Assembly (NCBI RefSeq): GCF_002283555.1
Contig: NZ_MVOI01000003.1
Coordinates: forward strand, 1,967,578-2,031,577
Direction: 5' to 3'
DNA length: 64,000 nt
Origin: Rubrivirga sp. SAORIC476
Lineage (GTDB): Bacteria; Bacteroidota; Rhodothermia; Rhodothermales; Rubricoccaceae
The position numbers and the translations under genes are program-made. A model generated the notes under the pieces. The model ran no database searches. It was not told the origin of the DNA and saw only the letters and a program-made list of their open reading frames with translations. Positions 1 to 7,998 of the stretch are shown piece after piece. Numbering within the stretch: position 1 is the stretch's first letter; each line of letters opens with the position of its first letter.

Positions 1-76
1 GCGCGGCCCCGGCGAGGGTGCGATGGGGCGTCGTGCGTGGAGCGTCGGGTGGTCCCCACGTTCCACGCGCTCCGTC

Positions 77-1672
77 CTAGAAGAAGCCGAGGGCGTCCTT
101 CGAGTACGACACCAGCATGTTCTTGGTCTGCTGGTAGTGCGCGAGCATCATCTTGTGGTTCTCGCGCCCGATGCCGGACTTCTTGTAGCCGCCGAACGCA
201 GCGTGGGCCGGGTAGAGGTGGTAGCAGTTCACCCACACGCGGCCGGACTCGATGGCGCGCGGCACCTGGAAGAGCTGGTGCGCGTCGCGCGTCCAGACCC
301 CGGCTCCGAGGCCGTAGAGCGTGTCGTTGGCGATCTCGATGGCCTCTGCCTCGTCCTTGAACGTGGTCACCGAGACGACCGGCCCGAAGATCTCCTCCTG
401 GAAGACGCGCATCGAGTTGTCGCCGCGGAAGACGGTCGGCTGGATGTAGTAGCCGCCCTCCGGGACGCCCGCCATGCCGTCGCCCGAGGCGCCGTCGCCA
501 CCGACGGCGGTGCCCGTGGCCGTGGCCGTGCCGCCGCCCTCCGCGACGCTCAGGGTCGGTTCGCCGGCCCGGGCGACGTCCCCGCCGGCCAGCACCTGCG
601 CGCCCTCCTCCTTGCCGATCCGGAAGTAGCTCTGGATCTTCTCGTACTGGTCGTTCGACGCCTGCGCGCCGACCATCGTGTCCGAGTCGAGCGGGTTGCC
701 GACGGTGATCGCGTTGACGCGCTCGACGAGGCGCTCGATGAACTTGTCCGCGATGGACTCCTGCACCAGGATGCGGGAGGGGCACGTGCAGACCTCGCCC
801 TGGTTGAGCGCGAACATCGCCGCGCCCTCCAGGCACTTGTCGAAGAAGGCGTCGTCCTCGTCCATCACCGACTCGAAGAACACGTTCGGCGACTTGCCGC
901 CGAGTTCCAGCGTCATCGGGATGAGGTTCTCCGAGGCGTACTGCATGATCAGGCGCCCGGTCGTCGTCTCGCCGGTGAAGGCGATCTTCTTGATGCCGTC
1001 GTGCTGGGCGAGCGGCTTGCCCGCCTCGGGCCCGAAGCCGTGGACGATGTTGATCACGCCGGCCGGGACCACGTCCTTGATCAGGTCCATCCACTCCATG
1101 ATGCTCACCGGCGTCTGCTCGGCGGGCTTGATGACCACGCAGTTGCCCGCCGCCAGCGCGGGGGCCAGCTTCCAGGCCGCCATCAGCAGCGGGAAGTTCC
1201 ACGGGATGATCTGCCCGACGACGCCCAGCGGCTCGTGGAGCTGGATGCTGACGGTCGTCTCGTCGAGTTCCGAGATGCCACCCTCCTGGGCGCGGATGAC
1301 CGACGCGAAGTAGCGGTAGTGGTCCACCACGAGCGGCATGTCGGCCGCGAGCGTCTCGCGGATCGGCTTGCCGTTGTCGACGGTGTCGACCAGCGCGAGG
1401 TGCTCCAGGTTGTCCTCGGTGATCTGCGCGATCTTGAGGAGCATGTTGGCCCGGTCGGTGACCGAGGTGTGCTTCCACGTCTCGTCGAACGCCTTCTGCG
1501 CCGCCGCGACGGCGTTGTCCACGTCGGCGTCGGACGAGCGGGCGACCTGGCAGAAGGTCTGACCGTCGATGGGGGAGGGGTTGTCGAAGTAGCGCCCCTC
1601 GACCGGCTCGACGTACTCGCCGCCGATGAAGTTGAGGTAGCGCTCTTTGAATTGCGGACGGTCGTAAACCAT
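77..1672 (-). CDS. aldehyde dehydrogenase (NAD(P)-dependent, ExaC/acetaldehyde type)
   Basis: This enzyme oxidises an aldehyde (probably acetaldehyde or a short aliphatic aldehyde) to the acid with NAD(P) in the cytoplasm. The 531-aa protein has the family fold from the N-terminal [12 protein letters not shown] to the C-terminal [14 protein letters not shown]. It contains the catalytic general base in [12 protein letters not shown] and the nucleophile in [11 protein letters not shown], where the CTCPSR form is typical of ExaC-like acetaldehyde dehydrogenases. The ATG at 1672 is chosen because upstream in-frame residues are low-complexity and overlap the divergent promoter region. A 30-40 residue insertion rich in Gly/Ala/Thr lies just before the conserved [10 protein letters not shown], making it slightly longer than usual (about 506 aa). 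It is divergent from an AraC regulator that probably controls it. Confidence 0.93.
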   Translation of the reverse strand: MVYDRPQFKERYLNFIGGEYVEPVEGRYFDNPSPIDGQTFCQVARSSDADVDNAVAAAQKAFDETWKHTSVTDRANMLLKIAQITEDNLEHLALVDTVDNGKPIRETLAADMPLVVDHYRYFASVIRAQEGGISELDETTVSIQLHEPLGVVGQIIPWNFPLLMAAWKLAPALAAGNCVVIKPAEQTPVSIMEWMDLIKDVVPAGVINIVHGFGPEAGKPLAQHDGIKKIAFTGETTTGRLIMQYASENLIPMTLELGGKSPNVFFESVMDEDDAFFDKCLEGAAMFALNQGEVCTCPSRILVQESIADKFIERLVERVNAITVGNPLDSDTMVGAQASNDQYEKIQSYFRIGKEEGAQVLAGGDVARAGEPTLSVAEGGGTATATGTAVGGDGASGDGMAGVPEGGYYIQPTVFRGDNSMRVFQEEIFGPVVSVTTFKDEAEAIEIANDTLYGLGAGVWTRDAHQLFQVPRAIESGRVWVNCYHLYPAHAAFGGYKKSGIGRENHKMMLAHYQQTKNMLVSYSKDALGFF

Positions 1673-1830
1673 GGCGAGGGAGGGAGGAGGAGAGGAACAG
1701 AGAGAGGGGCGGCCCGCCGGTCGGGCACAGCCCTTTGCGTCGCCTTCGAATTTCGGGAGCGCTTCCGGGGACTTCTCGGGCTCTCCTCTCGTAAAGTGCC
1801 GGTATCCTGTCAAGCCTGGAGACCGTGCCC

Positions 1831-2760
1831 ATGGAATCGACGTTTTTCGCTCGTCTGGACCGCATCGGCCGCGAGCACGCCCCGACCGACCTCGTCGAGA
1901 ACCGCGTCACGTTCGGCGCCGAGCACGCCGCGTTCTCCGTCTACGACACCGTCCGCCCCGCCGAGCGCGTGCCGCTCGCGGCCGACAACCCGCTCTACTG
2001 CGGCATGGTGACGGGCAAGAAGGTGGTCCACACGGCCGCCGGACTCGCGATCCCATTCCTGCCCCTGGAGTCGCTCGTCGTGCCGACCGGCCAGACCATC
2101 GAGATCGACTTCCCCGGCGCCAGCGACGACGCGCCGACGAAGTGCCTCACCATCGAGATCGACCGCGCCCGCGTGCGCGCCGTCGCCGCCCGCCTCAACG
2201 AGTCCGCGCCGCGAACCAAAGAATCCGGCGACTGGCGCTACGACGACGACGCGGTGTGCCACTTCATGAACACGCCCGGCATCGAGCACACCGTCCGCCA
2301 GCTCGTCGGGCTGTTCGTGGAGGACGCGCCCGACAAGGACCTGCTGATCGACCTCGGGGTGCAGGAGCTGGTGGTGCGGATGCTGCGCGTAGAGGCGCGG
2401 CGGCTGCTGCTGGAGGAGAGCGAGCGGCAGGCGGCGCGGCACGGCCTGGCGGCGGCGGCCGAGGTCGCGAAACGGCGGATGCACGAGCCCCTCCGCGTGG
2501 CCGACCTCGCCGAGGCGGCCTGCATGTCCGAGCCGACCTTCTATCGGGCGTGGCGCAACGAGTTCGGCATCACGCCGGTGGCCTACCTGACCCGCCTCCG
2601 CATCGACCGCGCGAAGCAACTCCTCGCCGACCCCGAGCGGAGCGTGACGGATGTGGCCGCCTCGGTGGGTTTCGGGTCGGTGAGTCACTTCATCCGTGTC
2701 TACCGCGAGCACGTCGGCACGACACCGAAGCAGGACCAACTCGCGCGCCACGCGGCCTGA
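1831..2760 (+). CDS. AraC-family transcriptional regulator (AraC_N type)
   Basis: A 309-aa DNA-binding regulator. The N-terminal half resembles the AraC-type N-terminal sensor domain (PF06719-like; [18 protein letters not shown] region). The C-terminal 100 residues carry the two helix-turn-helix units: [20 protein letters not shown], and the second around [20 protein letters not shown]. The ATG at 1831 is preferred; an in-frame GTG lies two codons upstream. The gene is divergent from the aldehyde dehydrogenase, with about 160 bp between starts. This arrangement is common for AraC regulators of aldehyde or alcohol oxidation, so it probably activates that gene (inference from context). Confidence 0.9.
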   Translation: MESTFFARLDRIGREHAPTDLVENRVTFGAEHAAFSVYDTVRPAERVPLAADNPLYCGMVTGKKVVHTAAGLAIPFLPLESLVVPTGQTIEIDFPGASDDAPTKCLTIEIDRARVRAVAARLNESAPRTKESGDWRYDDDAVCHFMNTPGIEHTVRQLVGLFVEDAPDKDLLIDLGVQELVVRMLRVEARRLLLEESERQAARHGLAAAAEVAKRRMHEPLRVADLAEAACMSEPTFYRAWRNEFGITPVAYLTRLRIDRAKQLLADPERSVTDVAASVGFGSVSHFIRVYREHVGTTPKQDQLARHAA

Positions 2761-2818
2761 GTCTGGACGGGCGCGGGTCGGCGTCCGTACCCTCTGGGTT
2801 CCCTCTTTCCCGGATCTC

Positions 2819-3979
2819 GTGTCTCTCTCTCGACCCCTCCGCGCCGGCATGGTCGGCGGCGGCCCCGGCGCCTTCATCGGCGACGTCCACCGCCGCGCGA
2901 TGCGCATGGACGGCCTCGCGACGCTCGTCGCGGGCGTCTTCTCCTCTGACCCCGCCAAGAGCCGCGCGCACGCGGCCACGCTGGGCGTCGAGCGCGCCTA
3001 CGGCTCCTTCGAGGAGATGGCCGAGGCGGAGGCCCAGCGCGAGGACGGCATCGACGTGGTGTCGATCGTGACGCCCAACTGGCTCCACTTCCCGGCGGCG
3101 ATGGCCTTCATCGAGCGTGGCATCCACGTGGTGTGTGACAAGCCGATGACGACGACGCTGGAGGACGCCGAGGCGCTCGTCCGCGCCGTCCACGCGCACG
3201 GTGTCACGTTCGCGCTGACGCACAACTACACAGGCTATCCGATGGTCAAGCAGGCCCGCGCGATGATCGAAGCGGGCGACCTCGGCGACGTCCGCAAGGT
3301 GGTCGCGGAGTACAGCCAGGGCTGGCTCGCGACGCCCGTCGAGCGCGAGGGCAGCAAGCAGGCCGCCTGGCGCACCGATCCCAAGAAGGCGGGCGCGGGC
3401 GCCCTCGGCGACATCGGCAGCCATGCCGAGAACCTCGCCGCCTACGTGACCGGACTCCACCTCGACCGCATGTGCGCCGACGTGCGCACCTTCGTGGAGG
3501 GCCGCGCCGTCGACGACGACGCCAACATCCTGGTCCGCTACGACGGCGGCGCGGGCGGCATCGTCCACTGCTCCCAGATCGCCGCCGGGCGCGAGAACGA
3601 CCTCAGCCTGCGCGTCTCCGGCACCAAGGGCTCGCTGACGTGGAACCAGGAGGAGCCCAACGCGCTCGTCTTCAATCCACTGGAGGGGCAGGAGCGCGTC
3701 TTCCGTCGCGGGCACGACGACCTCTACCCGGCCGCCACGCACGCCAGTCGGCTCCCGCCCGGCCACCCCGAGGCGTTCAACGAGGCGTTCGCCAACGTCT
3801 ACTCGAACGCGCTCCGCACCATCGCCGCCCGGAAGGCGGGGGAGGAGCCCGACCCGCTCGACCTCGACTTCCCGACCGTCGAGGACGGCGCCCGGGGCGT
3901 TCACTTCATCCTGACGGCGCTGGAGAGCGGCCGCCAGGAGGCCTGGGTGGACGCGAGCTACACGCCGCCCACTGCCTGA
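2819..3979 (+). CDS. Gfo/Idh/MocA-family NAD(P)-dependent oxidoreductase
   Basis: A 386-aa oxidoreductase of the glucose-fructose oxidoreductase / inositol dehydrogenase superfamily. The Rossmann glycine motif [18 protein letters not shown] is at the very N terminus. The conserved CDKPMTTT (the EKP-like catalytic loop) and the C-terminal alpha/beta substrate domain follow. A GTG start at 2819 gives [15 protein letters not shown], the usual N terminus for this subfamily; further upstream the frame is not protein-like. It is the first gene of a three-gene run with a HAD phosphatase and a sugar phosphate isomerase-like protein. This suggests oxidation or epimerisation of a sugar or cyclitol, but the substrate cannot be read from sequence. 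Confidence 0.92.
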   Translation: MSLSRPLRAGMVGGGPGAFIGDVHRRAMRMDGLATLVAGVFSSDPAKSRAHAATLGVERAYGSFEEMAEAEAQREDGIDVVSIVTPNWLHFPAAMAFIERGIHVVCDKPMTTTLEDAEALVRAVHAHGVTFALTHNYTGYPMVKQARAMIEAGDLGDVRKVVAEYSQGWLATPVEREGSKQAAWRTDPKKAGAGALGDIGSHAENLAAYVTGLHLDRMCADVRTFVEGRAVDDDANILVRYDGGAGGIVHCSQIAAGRENDLSLRVSGTKGSLTWNQEEPNALVFNPLEGQERVFRRGHDDLYPAATHASRLPPGHPEAFNEAFANVYSNALRTIAARKAGEEPDPLDLDFPTVEDGARGVHFILTALESGRQEAWVDASYTPPTA

Positions 3980-3987
3980 CCCCGCCT

Positions 3988-4017
3988 GCCTCGGTCGCCT
4001 CACGGCTCCACCGAGGC
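3988..4017. repeat. intergenic palindrome, GCCTCGGT/ACCGAGGC arms
   Basis: An 8-bp perfect inverted repeat with a 14-nt loop lies just after the oxidoreductase stop codon. It belongs to a family of similar palindromes in this window and may act as a weak terminator. Confidence 0.6.
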
Positions 4018-4037
4018 GGCGAGCCGCCCGCGCCACG

Positions 4038-4652
4038 ATGCCGCACCCTACGACCGTCGTCTTCGACCTCGGCGCGGTCCTGATCGACTGGGACCCGCGC
4101 TACGCGTACCGCGACCTCGGTGGCACCGAGGCCGAGATCGAGCACTTCCTGGCCCACGTCGCCACGTCGGACTGGAACCGCCAGTTCGACGCCGGGCGGC
4201 CGTTCGCCGACGGCATCGCCGAGCGCAAGGCGCGCTTCCCCGAGCACGCCGACTGGCTCGATGCGTGGTGGAGCCATTGGCCCGACATGCTGGGCGGCCC
4301 CATCCACGGGACCGTCGACAGTCTCCGCGAGCTGCGGGACGCCGGGACGCCGCTCTACGCGATCACCGACTGGTCCGCCGAGACGTTCCCCATCGCCCGC
4401 GAGCGGTTCGACTTCCTGAACTGGTTCGAGGGCATCGTGGTGTCGGGCCAGAAGGGCGTCACCAAGCCTGATCCGGCCATCTACCGGCACCTCACCGCCG
4501 ACTTCGGCGTGGACCCGGCCACGGCGGTGTTCATCGACGACAAGCCCGCCAACGTCGCCGGGGCGGAGGCGCTCGGCTTCACCGGCCTCCACTTCACCGG
4601 CCCCGAGGCGCTTCGCGCCGACCTCATCCGCCTCGGTCTTCTGCCCGGCTGA
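4038..4652 (+). CDS. HAD-superfamily (subfamily IA) hydrolase
   Basis: A 204-aa haloacid dehalogenase-like phosphatase. Motif I is [13 protein letters not shown] with the nucleophilic Asp. A helical cap region with [17 protein letters not shown] follows. Motif III lies in [11 protein letters not shown] and motif IV in [13 protein letters not shown]. These proteins dephosphorylate small metabolites; in this neighbourhood a sugar phosphate is plausible. The length is normal for the family. It sits about 58 bp after the oxidoreductase gene in the same direction, and is probably co-transcribed unless the palindrome between them terminates. Confidence 0.9.
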   Translation: MPHPTTVVFDLGAVLIDWDPRYAYRDLGGTEAEIEHFLAHVATSDWNRQFDAGRPFADGIAERKARFPEHADWLDAWWSHWPDMLGGPIHGTVDSLRELRDAGTPLYAITDWSAETFPIARERFDFLNWFEGIVVSGQKGVTKPDPAIYRHLTADFGVDPATAVFIDDKPANVAGAEALGFTGLHFTGPEALRADLIRLGLLPG

Positions 4653-4659
4653 CCCCGCC

Positions 4660-4677
4660 GGTCTCGGCACCGAGGCC
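4660..4677. repeat. intergenic palindrome (GGTCTCGG-CA-CCGAGGCC)
   Basis: An 8-bp stem with one G-T pair and a 2-nt loop directly after the HAD hydrolase gene. It is a member of the CCTCGG/CCGAGG family. Confidence 0.55.
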
Positions 4678-4750
4678 GACCGAGCGGGCGCCCCTGCGGG
4701 CTGACAGGCCGAGACCCCGTATTCCTCCTCCCTCTATTTCTCTCCTCGCC

Positions 4751-5761
4751 ATGTCCCGCCCCGTCACCCTCTTCACCGGCCAGTGGGCCGACATGCCCAT
4801 CGCCGAACTGGCGCCCAAGGCCGCGTCCTGGGGCTACGACGGCCTCGAACTCGCCACCTGGGGCGACCACATGGACATCCACCGCGTGCTCGACGAGGAC
4901 GGCTACGCGGAGTCCCAGACGCAGCTCCTCGCCGACAACGGGCTGAGCCTCTACGCCATCTCGTGCCACCTCGTCGGGCAGGCCGTGGCGGACGCGATGA
5001 TCGACGGCCGCCACAAGGCCATCGTGCCTCCCCACGTCTGGGGCGACGGCGAGCCCGAGGGCGTCCGCCAGCGCGCGGCCGAGGAGGTCATCAAGACGGC
5101 CGAGGCCGCCGCGAAGCTCGGCCTCGACGTGATCACGGGCTTCACCGGCTCGCCCATCTGGCACCTCTTCTACTCGTGGCCGCCGAACCTGCCCGAGGAC
5201 ATCGAGGCAGGCTTCCAGGAGACCGCGCGGCGCTGGACGCCCATCCTCGACCGGATGCAGGAGCTGGGCGTGCGGTTCGCCCTCGAAGTCCACCCCTCCG
5301 AGATCGCCTTCGACGGGCCGAGCTGGGCGCGCGCGCTGGACGCGATGGGCCACCACCCGATGTTCGGCATCAACTTCGACCCGAGCCACTTCGGCTACCA
5401 GAACGCCGACTACGTGCGGTTCATCCGCGACCACGGCGAGCGCATCTTCCACGTCCACATGAAGGACGTCTGGTGGTCCGACGTGCGCACCGAGGCGGGC
5501 ACGCTCGGCGGCCACACCGAGTTCGGCGACCCGCGCCGCTCGTGGGACTTCCGCAGCCTGGGGCGCGGCAAGATCGACTTCGAGGACATCATCCGCGCGC
5601 TCAACGACATCGGCTACACCGGCCCGTTGTCGGTCGAGTGGGAGGACATGAAGATGGACCGCGAGCACGGCGCTGCCGAGGCGGCCGCCTTCGTCAAGCG
5701 CGTCGACTTCCCGCCGTCGGACATCGTCTTCGACCAGCAGTTCTCGAAGGCCTCCGAGTGA
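4751..5761 (+). CDS. sugar phosphate isomerase/epimerase (xylose isomerase-like TIM barrel)
   Basis: A 336-aa AP-endonuclease-2/xylose-isomerase-like TIM barrel. Conserved metal-binding segments are visible: [36 protein letters not shown] and [13 protein letters not shown], matching the Glu/Asp/His/Glu ligand pattern of the family. It probably isomerises or epimerises a keto-sugar or inositol derivative and completes a small pathway with the upstream Gfo/Idh/MocA oxidoreductase, since these two families very often work together. A CGTATTCCTC element 31 bp before the ATG could give it its own promoter. The product class is clear but the substrate is not. Confidence 0.9.
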   Translation: MSRPVTLFTGQWADMPIAELAPKAASWGYDGLELATWGDHMDIHRVLDEDGYAESQTQLLADNGLSLYAISCHLVGQAVADAMIDGRHKAIVPPHVWGDGEPEGVRQRAAEEVIKTAEAAAKLGLDVITGFTGSPIWHLFYSWPPNLPEDIEAGFQETARRWTPILDRMQELGVRFALEVHPSEIAFDGPSWARALDAMGHHPMFGINFDPSHFGYQNADYVRFIRDHGERIFHVHMKDVWWSDVRTEAGTLGGHTEFGDPRRSWDFRSLGRGKIDFEDIIRALNDIGYTGPLSVEWEDMKMDREHGAAEAAAFVKRVDFPPSDIVFDQQFSKASE

Positions 5762-5950
5762 TGGGGAAGGGGGGAGGCCGGACGGGGCCGGGCCTCCCTG
5801 CCAACCCGCATTCCCGCCGCGCTGGAGCACGCATCGCCCTCGGCGCCGTGCTCCCCAGCCGACCCGACGCGGGTAGCCGTGTCGAGTTGTGGGAGTCTGC
5901 AGGGGCCGGTTTTTAGGGGCGCCCTGACCACGGCCTCGCGCGCTCGTCCG

Positions 5951-5959
5951 TAGACTTCG
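5951..5959 (+). promoter_or_regulatory. putative -7 element TAGACTTCG
   Basis: It matches the Bacteroidota-type TAnnTTTG promoter element loosely and lies 33 nt before the HiPIP ATG. The same kind of sequence precedes several other genes here. Confidence 0.4.
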
Positions 5960-5983
5960 CTCCTGTCACTCTCCTCCGTCGTC

Positions 5984-6307
5984 ATGTCCGACTCTGTCTC
6001 CCGTCGTCGTTTTCTCGTCTCTGCCGGTGCCGTCCTGGGCGTCGGGCCCATGCTCGCCGCGTGTGGAGGGGGCGGAGACGTGACGGCGGCCTCCTGTGAG
6101 GGCTACGCCGCGCTCGACGCCGCGGCGCTCCAGCAGCGGGCGAGCCTGGAGTACGTCGACAAGTCGGCCACGCCGGGGCAGCTGTGCTCCAACTGCCGCT
6201 TCTACAACGCGCCCGCCGCCGGGGCCGACTGCGGCGGCTGCCAGCTCTTTCCTGGCCCGGTCGCGCCGGGTGGCTGGTGCAAGTCGTGGGTGGCGATGGC
6301 GGCGTAG
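5984..6307 (+). CDS. high-potential iron-sulfur protein (HiPIP), Tat-exported
   Basis: A 107-aa periplasmic electron carrier. A twin-arginine signal (SRRRFLVSAG) is followed by a hydrophobic stretch ending in LAACGGGG. The mature part has the HiPIP cysteine pattern: C68-X2-C71, then C86 and C99, for one [4Fe-4S] cluster, with the family sequence GGWCKSW near the C terminus. The AAC-G junction could alternatively be read as a lipobox. HiPIPs carry electrons to terminal oxidases or photosynthetic centres; in this group a link to respiration is likely. No partner oxidase gene is adjacent. Confidence 0.9.
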   Translation: MSDSVSRRRFLVSAGAVLGVGPMLAACGGGGDVTAASCEGYAALDAAALQQRASLEYVDKSATPGQLCSNCRFYNAPAAGADCGGCQLFPGPVAPGGWCKSWVAMAA

Positions 6308-6314
6308 TCCCGCC

Positions 6315-6809
6315 TCACCCGCCCGCGGGCAGCGGACCGAATACGCACCGGAAGCGCCGCTCGTCCAGCGGCACCCGCCACACGCCGAAGGCGGGCGCCG
6401 ATCCCGACGCCTCGACCTGTGCGACGCACGTCCCGCCCGGTGGCGGGGCCGCCCCCGGTCGCCAGCCCTCGGGTCGGCGCTCCGTGGCATACGTCGAGCG
6501 CCGGACGCCATCTCGCGAGCGCGTGAAGCGGACCGTGCACGTCGGGAACGTCCGCGGGTCCAGGCCTCCCGCAGAGCGTGGCGCCCGGCTCGAAGCCACC
6601 GGGGCTGCCTGCCACCGGCGGCGCTCCCCGTCGAGGTCGGCGGCCAGCGCGCCGTAGGCCACGCGGACCGGGTGGAACGCCTCCGCCGAGCCCCCGCGGT
6701 CGGGGTGCGTCTGGCGCGCGAGCCGTCGGAAAGCCCGGCGCACGTCCTCCGGACCCGCGTCGTACGGGAGCGAGAGGACACGGAACGGGTCTCGGGCGTC
6801 GGCCAGCAG
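6315..6809 (-). CDS. J-domain (DnaJ-like) protein with no standard start codon before the J domain
   Basis: A short Hsp70 co-chaperone-like protein. The N-terminal J domain reads DPFRVLSLPYDAGPEDVRRA (helix I/II), then FRRLARQTHPDRGG with the essential HPD tripeptide. A roughly 90-residue tail has no recognised domain. The first GTG in frame (6743) would cut helix I-II away. Upstream codons back to the stop at 6864-6866 include no ATG, GTG or TTG, so a CTG at 6809 (or 6806) is the only start that keeps the domain. It converges with the HiPIP gene (7-bp gap) and its reading frame abuts the psd stop. The alternative is a pseudogene or a sequencing error. Confidence 0.65.
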   Translation of the reverse strand: MLADARDPFRVLSLPYDAGPEDVRRAFRRLARQTHPDRGGSAEAFHPVRVAYGALAADLDGERRRWQAAPVASSRAPRSAGGLDPRTFPTCTVRFTRSRDGVRRSTYATERRPEGWRPGAAPPPGGTCVAQVEASGSAPAFGVWRVPLDERRFRCVFGPLPAGG

Positions 6810-6863
6810 ACAGCGGGCGAGTGCTAAAGCCCGGGAACGCGAGAGGTCGGCCCGTGCTCCGGC

Positions 6864-7712
6864 CTACACCCGCGCGTCGCCCGAACCGGGTGTTTCCGCA
6901 TGCCCGATGCGCTGTCCCATCCGCAGCACCGATCCCGCTGCGAGCGTGTCGTCGAGGCGCACGCGCCCCGGCTCGAAGGCCAGCACGACGCTGCTGCCCA
7001 GCAGGAAGCGCCCGATCTCCGCCCCGGCCTCGAACGACTGGTCGTGCTCGGTCACCACCGTCTCGCGGTACGGCGACGCCGGGCCGTCCCAGACGGTCTC
7101 GATGCTCGCCACGATCATCGCGCCCACCATCACGAGCAGCATCCGCCCGGCGTCCGTCTCGAAGGCGCAGACCAGCCGCTCGTTGACCGCGAACAGCCCC
7201 TCCACGCCCGCCTCAGTCGTCGCGTTGACCGAGAAGAGCTTGCCGGGAATGGCCACCGTCCGCACCAGCCGCCCCGCCAGTGGGAGGTGGACGCGGTGGT
7301 AGTCGCTGGGGGAGAGGTAGACGGTCGCGAACGGCCCGCCCTCGAACGCCGGGTCGGCGCAGGCGCCCGCGAGCGCCTCGAACGAGTAGCGGATGCCCTT
7401 CGCCTGCAGCACCTGCCCGTCCTGGACGACGCCGGTCTGGCTGACCACCCCGTCCGCCGGGCTGACGACGGCGCCCGGCGCCGGGTCGATGGGGCGCGCG
7501 TCGGGGCCGAGCGACCGGGTAAAGAAGTCGTTGAACGACCGGTAGTCCGCCAGGTCGGGCCGTTCGGCCTCCGCCATGTCCACGTCGTACGCCCGCGCGA
7601 ACGCGCGGATGAGGGGCCCGCGGACCCAGCCCTCGCTGGCGGCCAGCCGCCCGGCCGCCCGGGAGAGCAGGTGCTGAGGGAGAATCTTCTGGAGGCGGAC
7701 GAACGCGCTCAT
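6864..7712 (-). CDS. psd: phosphatidylserine decarboxylase proenzyme
   Basis: It makes phosphatidylethanolamine by decarboxylating phosphatidylserine at the inner membrane. The 282-aa length and organisation match the E. coli-type PSD-B family (ILPQHLLSRAAGRLAASEG at the N terminus; SPSDYHRVHLPLAG with the catalytic His). The self-cleavage site that yields the pyruvoyl group is FLLGSSVVLAFEPG near residue 240. Here the usual GST is GSS; Ser at the cleavage site is retained, so it should still process. It is transcribed away from the subtilisin gene. No phosphatidylserine synthase is in the window. Confidence 0.93.
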   Translation of the reverse strand: MSAFVRLQKILPQHLLSRAAGRLAASEGWVRGPLIRAFARAYDVDMAEAERPDLADYRSFNDFFTRSLGPDARPIDPAPGAVVSPADGVVSQTGVVQDGQVLQAKGIRYSFEALAGACADPAFEGGPFATVYLSPSDYHRVHLPLAGRLVRTVAIPGKLFSVNATTEAGVEGLFAVNERLVCAFETDAGRMLLVMVGAMIVASIETVWDGPASPYRETVVTEHDQSFEAGAEIGRFLLGSSVVLAFEPGRVRLDDTLAAGSVLRMGQRIGHAETPGSGDARV

Positions 7713-7998
7713 CGGGACGGGGAGAGGGGCGCAGGCAACGGGCCCCGGCGCAGACAGTTCTCTGGGCAGGCTGGAGCCCGTCCTCGGCCATCGGGTCCCC
7801 GAGGTCCCCGGTCCGTCCTCGTCGGTGAGAAACCAAGGCTCACAGGGCGCCGGGTGCGAGAGGGTGGAAGGACATGTGCTCCTCTTTCACTACCATACCG
7901 ATGATCGGAGAGGTTCGCCTCTGCGACAGTCGGGACGTGGGGCGGACCCCGCTCTCTCGATCGGACCTGCTCTGTGTTCTCGTTCTCTCCCTCCGACC

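Noticed and set aside
23-2011. A 662-codon plus-strand ORF across the aldehyde dehydrogenase region
   Set aside because: It is antisense to a clear dehydrogenase gene and has an Arg/Leu/Val-biased composition typical of frames opposite high-GC genes.
5762-5983. tRNA or other structured RNA between the isomerase and HiPIP genes
   Set aside because: No cloverleaf, CCA end or T-loop sequence was found; only GC-rich spacer and a promoter element.
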